From assembly GCA_024291935.2 (NCBI GenBank), contig CM044307.1, positions 94,865,461-94,929,460 of the forward strand: 64,000 nt of DNA. The letters run 5' to 3'. The position numbers were made by a program, and so were the translations under genes. Each line of letters opens with the position of its first letter. Within the stretch, counting starts at the first letter, position 1. The notes beneath the pieces are model-generated. The model did not search any database. It was not told where the DNA came from and saw only the letters and a program-made list of their open reading frames with translations. Shown piece after piece: positions 10,911 through 22,466 of this stretch. Source of the DNA: Okapia johnstoni (lineage: Eukaryota; Chordata; Mammalia; Artiodactyla; Giraffidae).

Positions 10911-12494
10911 GTTTTTTAAAAATCCATATTGTTATTTGGGCTCCTGCTTGGGACAGACCCAGCATATTAATACAGGGAGTAACCCACATTGGCCTCCCGC
11001 ACACTTTGGGACTGCTGATCTTCATTTTGTTGCCCCTCTTGTGTTTGCTCTGCATTTTCAGTTCTATTATGTGATCCACACAGATATTGCCACTTTCTTC
11101 AGTATCCACAGGGCAGTCAAGAGCTGATTGTGACCTCCACCGGCCCTCTTGCTCTCCCTCTGCTAGAGTAGAGAAATCCCTGGGATGGAGTTTCGGAGGG
11201 GATCCCATGGAACACTAGAGACAGTTTCTTTTAATTCTGCTAAACGCTGGTCTCTCTCCAAAGGCTCATAAGATACCTTGGGTCTAGACTGGGGGAATTA
11301 AATACAAAGTTAATTTTTGTACTTTGAGATACTGTCCACTTCTTCTTAGTCCCTGTTACTGGTTCAAGTAAAACAAGGTCACACATTTTCATATCTGTTC
11401 TCTCTTTTTCAGATCCCCTCTGTCATTTAATTTCCATTAAGACACACTGTAACTCTTTCCAAATAATATCTCTATATCTAAACTTGTGAACAGGCTTTGA
11501 GATATTTTCTATAGAAATTTTGTTGTCCTTCAAAGTCAGGCAATTTGGCTAAATATCACAAATAAATAAGAGGTTATTTACTATTTACATATCAGTTACA
11601 CATGCTTCTTTTAAATGCCCTGGTTGAGAAGATCCTGCTATCCATATTTATTTGGAGAAATTATTATTCATCAGAGACTGACTATGGAAGTATATGTGAC
11701 AGGAAAATAAAATATACTAATTTGATTTTACTACTGAAGGTATCTTACAAATATATATCTAGTTTCTGATCCTGAGTCTGCTATTACTAAAAATATTTCT
11801 TTGAATAAGTCACCTAATCTTTCTAAACTTCAGCTTCTGATTCTTAAAATGAAAAAAATGAAGATATGAGCCTAGCTTATTCTGCAGGCTTATTGTGAAG
11901 TAAAAATGAGAAAAAGATATTTATGAAAGGAATTTGCGAATTGTGAAAAGAAAGCATGCATATTTGAGGATTTATTATAGAATCAATCAAAACTCCTTGC
12001 CTCATAATTCCAAAATGTTTTATTTTATCTTATTAAATTCCAGTTTAAATGCTTTATAGTACATAAAATATAACATATTTTATGCTTTCTTTTTAATATA
12101 CTATATTAAATCAATTAGCATGTCAGTCATCATATATTTTATGTTTTGAGTAATTATTCATTCCTTAAATAAACACTAGCATGTACTAGGTACCAGGTAT
12201 ATTAAACTAAATGAGAGACTTTACAATTCAATAAATTAAATATTATTTAATTTTTAACTTATTAAATTATTAAATTCCAATATAGCATAAAATAAAAAAT
12301 AAATAGATAGCTGCAATGCAAGTTATGACATTCGTTGATAGATTTAAATGTAGGAAGCTCTTGGAACATAAAGATTTCCAGGGGAAAAAAGGCATTTTGA
12401 TTTTTTGACCAATGCTATGCAGATCCCCAAGTGAAGAAAGAGATGTGTTAGCTATCAATAGTTCAATCCAAGTAGTTCGAACCTGTGCGTTTTG
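10911..12494. other. Spacer with one less AT-rich unexplained patch
   Basis: Most is AT-rich with no recognisable content. The part 10930-11215 is richer in G and C than its surroundings and carries a 110-codon minus-strand open frame (10876-11208) that I do not recognise. The remainder (11220-12494) shows nothing I can name. Confidence 0.5.
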
Positions 12495-12699
12495 TGTGTT
12501 AGTCACTCACTTGTGTCTGATTCTTTGTAACCCCATGGACTATAGCCTGCCAGGCTCCTCTGTCCATGGGATTCTCCAGGCAAGAATACTGAGTGGGTTG
12601 CCATTCTCTTCTCCAAGGAATCTTCCTAACCCAGGGATCGAAGCTGGGTCTCCTGCATTGGAGGCATATTTTTTACTGTCTGAGCCACAAAGAAAGCCC
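12495..12699 (-). mobile_element. Bov-tA SINE
   Basis: Read on the minus strand it has the tRNA-Glu-like head (ending here at 12699), then the Bov-A body with 'ccaggcaagaatactg' on the + strand and the shared BovB-like 3' end (gtcactcacttgtgtctgat on +). Length about 205 bp, nearly complete. The head is degenerate (the promoter-proximal bases read gggctttctttgtggctcag), so it is not a functional tRNA. Confidence 0.9.
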
Positions 12700-14400
12700 T
12701 AATTTAAACCTAGATGTTTCTGACTGAAGAAAAAAAATAACAAAAAATTAAAAATTAGAAAACATATGTTGCTTAATTGAATGTTCCAGGGCTAAACTTC
12801 TTTTATTCATAATTGGGATAGAAATTCAAAAATGTAATCAAGCTTTTCTATCTTTGCTGCTTTCTTTTGTAATGGTTTTATTCTCCATTAATACCTCTCT
12901 TTGTGGTCTATAAATGGCTACCAGCAGTTCTAGGCATAAATCCTCATTACAGCTAAAGTTATTAGGAAAAGAGAACATTTTTCATGATTGGCTCTGGCAA
13001 AGACCTGAAGAGGACTTGCTATTATCCATGAAACATTATTATAGGCCTGAGCACCATGCCCGTTCTAAGACTGTTGAATCAGATTAAGGTTGCAGAGAGC
13101 TTTTTCAACTGGAAACAGGTTAATTATTACAAGGCATTTTATGTGTATTTATTTGCTTTATGTGTATTTACTTATGTGTTTGTGTGTTTGTAATTGTTTT
13201 CTTAATGTTTCATTCCTCTGGGCAATAAATTTGGCTAGAGACTTTATGCATTCTTTTTTATCTCTTCATACCTATGGAAAAGGTTTAATATATATTTGTT
13301 TAATGAATTAAAGAATCAGTGATAAACAGAGAGCCACCTGATATGAAGGAAGAAATTGAAACTTATATTAAAAATAATACATTTACCTATACATCTTCCT
13401 ATAGTTTTCTTTGTGTTTCTATATCCAAAGAATTCCTTTTGAAATCTTTCGTCAGAGACTCCACTGGTATCAATATGCCCCTTGAGTAATGAATAATTTT
13501 ACTTTAATTTATAATTTAATTCAATTTATAATTTTATATTTTGTTTATAAATTTGTTTTGGCAGTAGTTTAACAAGTTAAAAATTCTCAAAGGCATAGAA
13601 TTTTGTGTCCATCTATTCAGTTTATTAGCTTGTAACAGAAGTTCTGAATTAAGCAGTCCATTGGGTTGATAAAAATAAGCTTGTCCTTTTTTATGATAAA
13701 AATGATCAAATTAATAATTTCATATGGCTCAAGTGTAGATAATTTACTAGCTCATAAAACTTAAAAATCTACAGGTGGACCTGGCATATTTTCAGCATTC
13801 TGCCCTCATGAGGTTGTTTTCATTCTGAGGTTCCACTTACGATACTAAGATGAATGCCACCAGCATTTAGGACTACATCATTCTTCATTATTCTTGGTCT
13901 GGAAGAGGGGATATTTACTTCACCATATTCTCCCTCAAAAGTCCTGAGATATACTCTAGACTTGCAGAACTCAGCCCATGATACAGCTTAGCTGTGTTAT
14001 ATAATTCCCACCACTGAAGCTAGAAGTTCATGTCAGTCTCCAAAAAGCCATATGGATCCCCAAACTAAAGTCTGGCATAAAATAAATAAGGATGGGGAAA
14101 AGGATGTTGTGGGATGCAGTGGAAACTATTCACTATTTTGTCTCTAAAAAAATTTAATGTACTAATGAACCTAGCTAAAGTGGGAGAAATGAGAACCTGG
14201 CATAATTCCTGGGATTTCTGGATGACAGATAACTATAACTTTGGCTATTTTATGTTTCTTTATGAAAGAATTTTTTTTTTAAATCCTGTATCTTGATTCA
14301 AGTTTTTACAGACAAGAGTGATTTAATATTTATCCATTATATATGTCCCTGATCTTAAGGTGGAGAGCATAAGCAAAATCCTGTTTGGCTATGATTATGA
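12700..14400. other. AT-rich spacer, no gene seen
   Basis: No known repeat or coding sequence recognised. Short frames (60-73 codons) have no recognisable motif. Confidence 0.6.
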
Positions 14401-14617
14401 AAAGTGAAAGTGAAAGTGTTAGTCACTCAGTTGTGTCCATCTCTGTGATCCCAAGGACTGCAGCCTGCCAGGCTTCTCTGTCTATGGGATTTCCCAGGCA
14501 AGAATGCTGGAGTGTGTAGCCATCCCTTCTCCAGTGGATCTTCCTAATCGAGGGATCAAACCTGGGTCTCCTGCATTGCTGGTGGATTCTTTACCATCTG
14601 AGCCCCCAGGGAACTCC
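14401..14617 (-). mobile_element. Bov-tA SINE
   Basis: A complete-looking Bov-tA in minus orientation. The purine-rich (gaaagt)n tail lies at 14401-14417, the BovB-like 3' block follows with gtcactcagttgtgtcc, and the tRNA-Glu-like head is at the right end (14575-14617). No clear target-site duplication. Confidence 0.9.
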
Positions 14618-14773
14618 AAAGGGGCAGGAGAAAACTATTTTCAACCAAAGGGGACAAAGAAATATATAAGTGTGGGTCCATTGAAATAGTTGTACAAATA
14701 TCTTCTTCCAAAGAAACATATAACATTCTAATATTTTCCTCAGAACCAAGATTTATGTTCTATTCTGAGGGCT

Positions 14774-14987
14774 TGGGCTTTCCAAGTAGCACAGTGGTAA
14801 AGAATATCCACTTGCCAATGGAAGAAATGCAAGAGATGCAGCTTCAATCCCTGGGTCTGAAAGATCCCCTGGAGTAAGAAATGGTTACGCACTACAGTAT
14901 TCTTGCTGGAGAATTTAATGAACAGGGAACCTAGAGGGCTATAGTCCATGGGATCACAAAAAAATAGAAGGCAACTGAGCACAGCAC
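14774..14987 (+). mobile_element. Bov-tA SINE with 12-bp target-site duplication
   Basis: The plus-strand order is tRNA-like head (tgggctttccaagtagcaca), 'gatcccctggag', 'cagtattcttgctggagaat', and the tail block near 14940-14985. The 12 bases attctgagggct occur at 14762-14773 and again at 14988-14999, flanking the element exactly, so this is a complete insertion by target-primed reverse transcription. The body is quite diverged. Confidence 0.9.
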
Positions 14988-14999
14988 ATTCTGAGGGCT

Positions 15000-16841
15000 G
15001 AGAGTTAAGAATGCTGCAGATATTTCTTGGTGATTATGACTAACACAAGGATTATTACAAATGGTGTCTTCTTAAAGTAAAAGAAGCTTGCATAAATGAA
15101 AATTTGTGTAAAGATTACCAAGCTCTTCAAGTTCAGTTCTAAAGAAAGTTTGTGGCACAATTCTAGAACAAGTTGGTAAGTGAGGTAGATATCAAAGAAC
15201 AGAATTCAGCCTTCCAAAATTAATGGCCAAAGAGTAGGGTATAGATATTAAAACTGTGCATTTGGGTTGACTTATGAACAGAGGATTCTGTTTGCTACCA
15301 TTCACTCTATAGTTATGAGGCACAAAACAATTCTAGGTTAGACCCAAACTAAACCACCAGAGTTATGCTAGGCTGTGCTCATACTTAATATTACATTTGT
15401 GGGAAAACTGGAAGGAGGTCAGAATTGGACAGTAATTAAAAAAAAAAAGGAATAGGCCAGATATTTGGATTAAAATACATATGCTAGAAAAATGTACACT
15501 AATTTGTTGACATGAAGGATGTGAAAAATGATTTTACAGCCTAGAGTACCATTTACAGCATCCTTTTAAACATCTCTGAATACTTAGTATAGTCAGTATA
15601 GAATTAGGGATTGTTCAATGAATTTAGCAACCTAGAAATCATAGGATGCAATATTGACAACAGCGGTTCTGTTAGAATTAAAGCAGGAATTTGGTGGAAA
15701 TGAGATCAAGAGAAAACAGGAAAATGTAGTTGGAAGTAGTGAAGATAAAACACTTGTTTTGAAATACAAAAAAAATCGAGGCTGTGTCTGGCAGGAAATT
15801 GGATTCAAGCAAATGTATCTGCTTGCATGCTTGTTCATTCTTTGCTGTTGGAAACAGGAGATTGTTTGTGGCAAGAGGAAAGGAGTGCTAGAGAAAAAAT
15901 TGTTGAAAAGTAAGGAGGAGATAGGATCTGGTGAAAAGGTAGAAAAATTTGCTTAAGTTGAATGTAAGTATTTCTTTAAGGTATGGGGCAGGAAGAAAAA
16001 GAATGTGAGTGAAAATATTACTGAGCAGGAATGTGAGAAAATCCACTTGGTTCCTTCTAGTGTAAGGCAAGAGCAAGATTTTTCACTTAATTTTTGGTCT
16101 CATAATTGTTTAAATGACCTCCATTTTCAAGTTGTAGACATTTGTTTATTTATTTATTTTTTTTTATCATTCTTAGCAGAACTACTCTGGGTGCAGATTT
16201 TTGTGGCAGATATTGCTAGTTGACTACATTTTTATATATATATATATTTCCTATTCCCTTACCAAGGAAACCCCAGTTTTATTTGACATAACTCTGCCAA
16301 CTAATATCTCTTTGCAAAGGGTGATGACATTATTCCAATGTTCTGACCAATGAGATAGAAGCTGAGAAAATTTCGTACTTCCTGATACATGCATCCCACA
16401 AATACTTCCTCTCTTAAAGTGAATATGTGCCAATTGTTATTGTAGCAAGATTCTCGTGGCCATGAGATGGTAAGCTTGAGGATGAAGGCACAAACACTAA
16501 GAAAAGTGGAGTAGAAAGGACGAACTGGCAATGAACCTATTTGTAAGGCAGCACTAGAGACAGAGGCAGAAGTGTGGGTCGGCTGTGTCCTGCTGCAGGG
16601 TCGTGGGTACTGAGTGTGGCAGAGTGACAATGAGACCTTTTGAATGAGGTCGCCATTATCTTCACCATAGTTTGGGTCCAGGTAAATAACAGAGAGGGAA
16701 CACAGCTCTACCTATCAACAGAAAACTGGATTAAAGATTTACTGACCATGGCCCTGCCCATCAGAATAAGACCCAGTTTCACCCTCAGTCAGTCTCTCTC
16801 ATCAGGAAGCTTCCATAAGCCTCTTATCCTTCTCCATTAGA
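15000..16841. other. AT-rich spacer, no gene seen
   Basis: The longest frame is 100 codons at 15654-15956 (+), Lys-rich and unlike any family I know. A short (TA)n run lies near 16233-16247 and a T-rich stretch near 16144-16166. No repeat family was recognised. Confidence 0.55.
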
Positions 16842-17041
16842 GGACAGACAGAATGAAAACCACAATCACAGAAAACTAACCAGTCTGATCACATGGACCA
16901 CAGCCTCGTCTAACTCCATAAAAGTATGAGCCATGCCATGTAGGGCCACCCAAGATGCATGGGTTGTGGAGGAGAGTTCTGACAAAACATGGTGCATGAA
17001 GGGAATGGCAAACCACTTGAGTATTCTTGTCTTGAGAACCC

Positions 17042-20000
17042 ATGAACAGTATGAAGAGTCAAAAAGATAGGACATGGGAAGATGAACTGCCCAGGTCAGT
17101 AGATGCCCAATATGCTACTGGAGATCAGTGGAGAAATAACTCCAGAAAGAATGAAGAGACGAAGTCAAAGCAAAAAAAACACCCAGAAGTGGATGTGACT
17201 GGTGATGGAAGCAAATTCCAATGCTGTAAAGAGCAACATTGTCTAAGAACTTGGAATGTTAGGTCCATGAGAAAAAGAAAGGGAAGTCGCTCAGTCGTGT
17301 CCGACTCTTCGCGACCCCATGGACTATAGCCTACAAGACTCCTCAGTCCATGGAATTTTCAAGGCAAGAGTACTGGAGTGGGTTGCCATTTCCTTCTCCA
17401 GGGGATCTTCCCAACCCAGGGATTGAACCCAGGTCTCCCACATTGCAGGCAGATGCTTTACCATCTGAGCCACCAGAGAAGCAATCAAGGCAAATTGGAA
17501 GTGGTCGAACAGGAGATAGCAAGAGTGAACAATGACATTTTAGGAATCAGCGAGCTAAAATGGACTGGAATGGGTGAATTTAAGTCAATTGACCATTATG
17601 TCTACTACTGTGGCCAAGAATCCCTTAGAAGAAATGGAGTACCATCATAGTCAACAAAAGAGTCTGAAATGCAGTACTTGGATGCAACTTCAAAAATGAC
17701 AGAATGATCTCTGTTCATTTCTCAGGTAAACCATTCAATATCACAGTAAACCAAGTCTATGTTCTGACCAATAATGCTGAAGAAGCTGAAGTTGAACGGT
17801 TCTATGAAGACCTACAAGACCTTCTAGAATTAACACCCCAAAAAGATGTCCTTTTCACTATAGGGGACTGGAATGCAAAAGTAGGAAGTCAAGAAATATC
17901 TGGAGTAATAGGCAAATTTGGTCTTGTAGTACAGAATGAAGCAGGGCGAAGGCTAATAGAGTTTTGCCAAGAGAAAGCAGTGGTGATAGCAAACACCCTC
18001 TTCCAACAACACAAGAGAAGACTCTATAAATGAAGTTAATAGGTGGTCAAAACCAAAATCAGATTGATTATATTCTTTGCAGCCCAAGAAGGAGAAGCTC
18101 TATACAGTCAGCAAAAACAAGACCAGGAGCTGACTGTGGCTCAGATCATGAACTCTATACTACCAAATTCAGACTTAAATTGAAGAAAGCAGGGAAAACC
18201 ACTACACCATTCAGGTATGACCTAAATCAGATCCCTCATGATTATACAGTGGAAATGACAAATAGATTCAAGGGATTAGATCTAATAGACAGACTATCTG
18301 AAGAACTATGGACCAAGGTTCATGACATTGCACAGAAGGCAGGGATCAAGACTATCCCCAAGAAAAAGAAATGCAAAAAGGCAAAATGGTTTTCTGAGGA
18401 GGCCTTATGAATAGCTGTGAAAAGAAGAGAAGTGAAAGGCAAAGGAGAAGAGGAAAGACATACCAATTTGAATGCAGAGTTCCAAAGAATAGCAAGGAGA
18501 GACAAGAAAGACTTCCTCAGTGATCAATGCAAAGAAATAGAGGAAAACAATAGAATGTGAAAGACTAGAGATCTGTTCAAGAATATTAGGGATACCAAGA
18601 GAACATTTCATGCAAAGATAAAAGATAGAAATGGTATGGAACTAACAGAAGCAGAAGATATTAAGAAGAGGTGGCAACAATACACAGAAGAACTATACAA
18701 AAAAGATCTTCATGACCCAGATAATCATGATGGTGTGATCACTCACCTAGAGCCAGACATCCTGGAACGTGAAGTTAAGTGGGCCTTAGGAAGCATCACT
18801 ACAAACAAAGCTAGTGGAGGTGATGGAATTCCAGTTGAGCTATTTCAAATCGTAAAAGATGATGCTGTGAAAGTGCTGCACTCAATATGCCAGCAAATTT
18901 GGAAAACGTGGCAGTGAAAAGACTGGAAAAGGTTAGTTTTCATTCCAATCCCAAAGAAAGGCAATGCCAAAGAATGGTCAAACTGCCACACAGTTGCACT
19001 CATATCACATACTAGAAAAGTAATGCTCAAAATTCTCCAAGCCAGCCTTCAACAGTACATGAACCGTGAATGTCCAGATGTTCAAGTTGGATTCAGTAAA
19101 GGCAGAGGAACCAACGATTAAATTGCCAACATCCGTTGGATCATTGAAAAAGCAAGAGAGTTCCAGAAAAGCATCTACTTCTGCTTTGTTGACTATGCCA
19201 AAGCCTTTGACTGTGTGGATTACAAAAAACTGGAAAATTTTTAAAGAGATGGGAATATCAGACTACCTGACCTGCCTGCTAGGAAGTCTGTATGCAAGTC
19301 AGGAAGCAACAGTTAGAGCAGGACATGAAACAACAGACTGGTTCCAAATAGGAAAAGGAGTACGTCAAGGGTGTATATTGTCACCCTGTTATTTAACTTA
19401 CATGCAGAGTACATCATGAGAAATGCTGGGCTGGATGAAGCACAAGCTGGAATCAAGATTGCCGGGAGAAATATCAGTAACCTCAGATATGCAGGTGACA
19501 CCACCCTTATGGCAGAAAGTGAAGTAGAACTAAAGAGCCTCTTGATGAAAGTGGAAGAGGAGAGTGAAAAAGTTGGCTTAAAGCTCAACATTCAGAAAAC
19601 TAAGATCATGGCATCTGGTCCCATCACTTCATGGGAAATAGATGGGTAAACAGTGGAAACAGTGAAAGACTTCATTTTTCTGGGCTCCAAAATTACTGCA
19701 GATGGTGACTGCAGCCATGAAATTAAAAGATACTTACTCCTTGGAAGAAAAGCAATGACAAAACTAGACTGTGTATTAAAAAGCAGAGACATTACTTTGC
19801 CAGCAAAGGTCCATGTAGTCAAAGCTATGGTTTTTCTAGTATTCATGTATGGATGTGAGAGTTGGACCATAAAGAAGGTGAAGCACTGGAGGACTGTTGC
19901 TTTTGAACTGTGGTGTTGGAGAAGACTCTTGAGAGTCCCTTGGACATCAAGGGAATTCAACCAGTCCATCCCAAAGGAAATCAAACCTGAATATTCATTG

Positions 20001-20250
20001 GAAGGACTGATCCTGTAGCTGAAGCTCCAATTCTCTGGCCACCTGATGCAAAGAACAGACTCATTGGAAAAGACCCTGATGCTGGGAAAGATTGAGGGCA
20101 GAAGGAGAAAGGTGCAACATAGGATGAGATGGTTGGATGGCATCACTGACTCAATGGGAGTGGGTTGAGAAACCTCCAGGATAGTGATAGAGATACTGAT
20201 GAACAGGGGAGCCTGGCGTGCTGCAGTCCATGGAGTCGCAAACAGTTGGA
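17042..20250 (+). pseudogene. BovB copy A endonuclease/reverse transcriptase, broken
   Basis: The frame opens at 17042 with MNSMKSQKDR and reaches TWNVRSM at 17249-17269, where the SINE interrupts it. The endonuclease resumes with GISELKWTGMG, then GDWNAKVG (in the 17704-18033 frame), QIDYIL and GSDHE (18030-18410 frame). The RT part includes KASGGDGIPVE, FCFVDYAKAFDCVD, and GVRQGCILSPC. The active-site box at 19488-19499 reads YAGD in place of YADD, so one catalytic Asp is lost. There are many stops and frameshifts (for example 18033, 18408, 18915, 20016). In intact RTE elements this single protein nicks DNA and copies the element RNA. Confidence 0.88.
17271..17482 (-). mobile_element. Bov-tA SINE nested in BovB copy A
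   Basis: A full Bov-tA in minus orientation lies between 'ccatga' (to 17270) and 'aatcaagg' (from 17483). The other BovB copy with this region (E, around 53985-53997) reads straight through as ccatgaatcaagg, so the empty site is known. No target-site duplication is visible beyond one shared base, which is unusual for this SINE. Confidence 0.92.
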
Positions 20251-20283
20251 CAGGACAGAGTGACTGAACAATAACAACAATTT

Positions 20284-20752
20284 GCCCCTCCCACTTCTGC
20301 ACATCTTGGTACAGCTTTTGTGTTTGACTCTAGACTACATTTTCAAGGCTGTTTGTAAAGCAAACAGGCCACCAGAATAAAGATGTGTCTCCCCCTGGGC
20401 ATGGACATATTTGTTTACTATGCAAGATAATCAAGATAATGCCTTCCCCTGGCACACTGTTTGGGTAGATTTTCTAATAGTCCCCTTATAATAAGATTTC
20501 CCCCTAAGGCCAAGGTTCTTAACTTGGAGGCAAATCCTCTACAAGTGTCAGCAACCATGTGGATTAGTCTATTCCTATGAGACACAAGTAGGTAAGAGAA
20601 ACCTATAAGAGCATGAAGCATATGCCACCTACTATGCCATAAGTAGTAAAGTATTTTTCATCTGAGCCAGGAGTCTTGTGTATTCTGCCAGCATCCTTGA
20701 AAGTATAGTAAGCTAACCTGTTAGTTTACAGTGGTTGCTTTTTCAAAAAATT
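20284..20752. other. Spacer, no gene seen
   Basis: No coding motif or known repeat recognised; a 67-codon minus-strand frame at 20418-20621 looks like chance. Confidence 0.5.
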
Positions 20753-21043
20753 CTTACTTATTTATTTTTGGCTGTGCTGGATCTTCACTGATGCACACAG
20801 GCTTTCTCTAGCAGTAAGCGGCAGTAATCTTTCATTGCAGTGTGTAAACTTCTCATTATGGTGGCTTCTATTATTGCAGAGCACAGGCTATCTAGAGTGG
20901 CAGGCTTCCGTAGTTATGGCATATGGGTTTAGTTGCTCCATACCATGTGGGATCTTCCTGGACCAAAGACCAAACCTATGTCCACTGCATTGACAGGTGG
21001 GCTCTTAACCTCTGGAAGAATCACTTAATCATCAGGGAAGCCC
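20753..21043 (-). mobile_element. CHR-type SINE, long form
   Basis: On the minus strand it begins with gggcttccctgatgattaag, has the 'gggatcttcc' complement, a series of 'gtagttatggcatatgggtt'-like blocks, and ends in a (taaa)n-like tail at 20753-20768. The length of about 290 bp matches the long CHR variant, as does the copy at 58446-58752. Confidence 0.75.
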
Positions 21044-21802
21044 CTGCATGTGGTTTAAAATCTAAATTTTTCAGAGTTCTTGGCATCTTGGTATTATTCA
21101 GCATCCTAACTCAGTAGTCCAATATTGCCCTAAAAAATACTTGCCACCTTTGCATCTTAAAACTTTTGACACTGTAATAAACAGATTTATAATATCACAC
21201 CCTATAAATTACCTTTCCCATGAAACATTCACTGGTTCTATGTTCTGAATTAATTACTACTATTGTTGTTCTCTTTAGAACTTTGCAATTAATACACCAT
21301 TTAATTAATCCTACTTTTTAAAATTAATTTTATGTATGATGTCTTTCTACTTGATTATGAATAACTAATGAGAAAGAGTGAAAGTTTCTTCATATTGAAT
21401 TTGTCAAAGCACATTGCCCAGTTCATCTAAATATAATACAATACATACATCTTTGAATTTTCAAAGATAATTTTAATAATAAAATAAATTTCTTAATACG
21501 GATTTGAATAATTAAACAATACATCTATGTGGCACGTTAGCATTTTCAAAGGATTCACACATATTATCTAACATAATTAATTTTCATTCTAACCTTCCTG
21601 TGCAATAAGAGTATTATACCTAAGGATAAAATGGACTGCGTGGATTCAGTTCTGATTCCTAGCTTCATGTATTTCCTTTGGAATTTTCATGACTGTGAAA
21701 ACTGCTCAGTTGTTTGCTTTATTTCAAACTTTGTACTTCCCACAAATAGTAAACAAAGTTGGCATTTTAAAAAAATTTGTTTCTCTCTCGTTGTACCTCC
21801 AG

Positions 21803-21942
21803 GATTTCTTCTAGAAAAGTTCAAAGCCATTATTCAATTTAGAAATGTTACAAGAAGAAAGATACCAAAAAGGTCTGGAGCTGTATGTTACGATCCTTCT
21901 ACAGAGAAAGAAGCAGTCAATTTGTATGCAAAAGTGAAGTAA
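21803..21942 (+). other. Exon-like segment (possible terminal exon), unproven
   Basis: A pyrimidine-rich tract (21779-21799) ends in an AG at 21801-21802, a plausible splice acceptor. It is followed by 46 open codons to TAA at 21940-21942, reading FLLEKFKAIIQFRNVTRRK and ending in NLYAKVK. AATAAA signals lie at 21960-21965 and 22000-22005. The frame is open upstream to 21631, so the acceptor is not required for openness. I do not recognise the protein, there is no supporting upstream exon, and the codons could be chance. Confidence 0.15.
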
Positions 21943-22323
21943 AAAGTCAAAATTATGTTAATAAAGAGTAGTATTAATACAACACTAGAGAAGATTAAAA
22001 ATAAATGAGAATTTTATGTTTAATATGTTATGTTTAAATCATGTAAATTTTCTACTGTAATTATTGTTATTCTTTGAATCCCCACTTGATAATGCTCTTC
22101 ATAATCACTACACAATTCCTAAAGGAGAATAGACATGAATACAATTATCAAGAAATAATACAGTCTAGAACATATTATGCTGGCTCTTGCTCTTTTAACT
22201 ATTACAGTAGACATGATGTATTAATATGTTTAACTGAAATATCAAAGTGCATTAAATTATTTGATTGAAAATGAATACCTCCTCTGTTACTGATTGTGAT
22301 TGACTGTGTATACATGTATGTTT

Positions 22324-22367
22324 TGTGTGTGTGTGTTGTTGTGTGTGTGTTTGTGTGTTTGTGTGTT
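22324..22367 (+). repeat. TG-rich microsatellite, interrupted
   Basis: Alternating TG with TTG and TTTG interruptions over about 44 bp. Confidence 0.85.
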
Positions 22368-22466
22368 TGAAGGGGTTCAGGAGAAACACAGGAGAAAATT
22401 TGTTAATGAAGCAGTATTTACCAACATAAAAATGAGACATGATATTGATTAGAATATTTTGCTTAC

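Larger units (their letters stand above)
16842..20283 (+). mobile_element. BovB LINE (RTE clade), copy A, near full length
   Basis: The left end aligns with the region 54300-54410 of copy E (read in reverse), so about 200 bp of the 5' end is missing. The right end has the BovB 3' terminus with 'gactgaacaataacaacaa'. The copy is about 3.2 kb plus a 212-bp SINE nested at 17271-17482. BovB is known to have entered ruminant ancestors by horizontal transfer and to be abundant in bovids. Confidence 0.92.
21044..22466. other. AT-rich spacer with one exon-like stretch
   Basis: Most has no recognisable content. An exon-like segment at 21803-21942 is listed separately. A TG-rich run lies at 22324-22367. 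Confidence 0.5.

Noticed and set aside
19592..20302. A 236-codon minus-strand open frame.
   Set aside because: It is antisense to the 3' coding part of BovB copy A and has no independent features.
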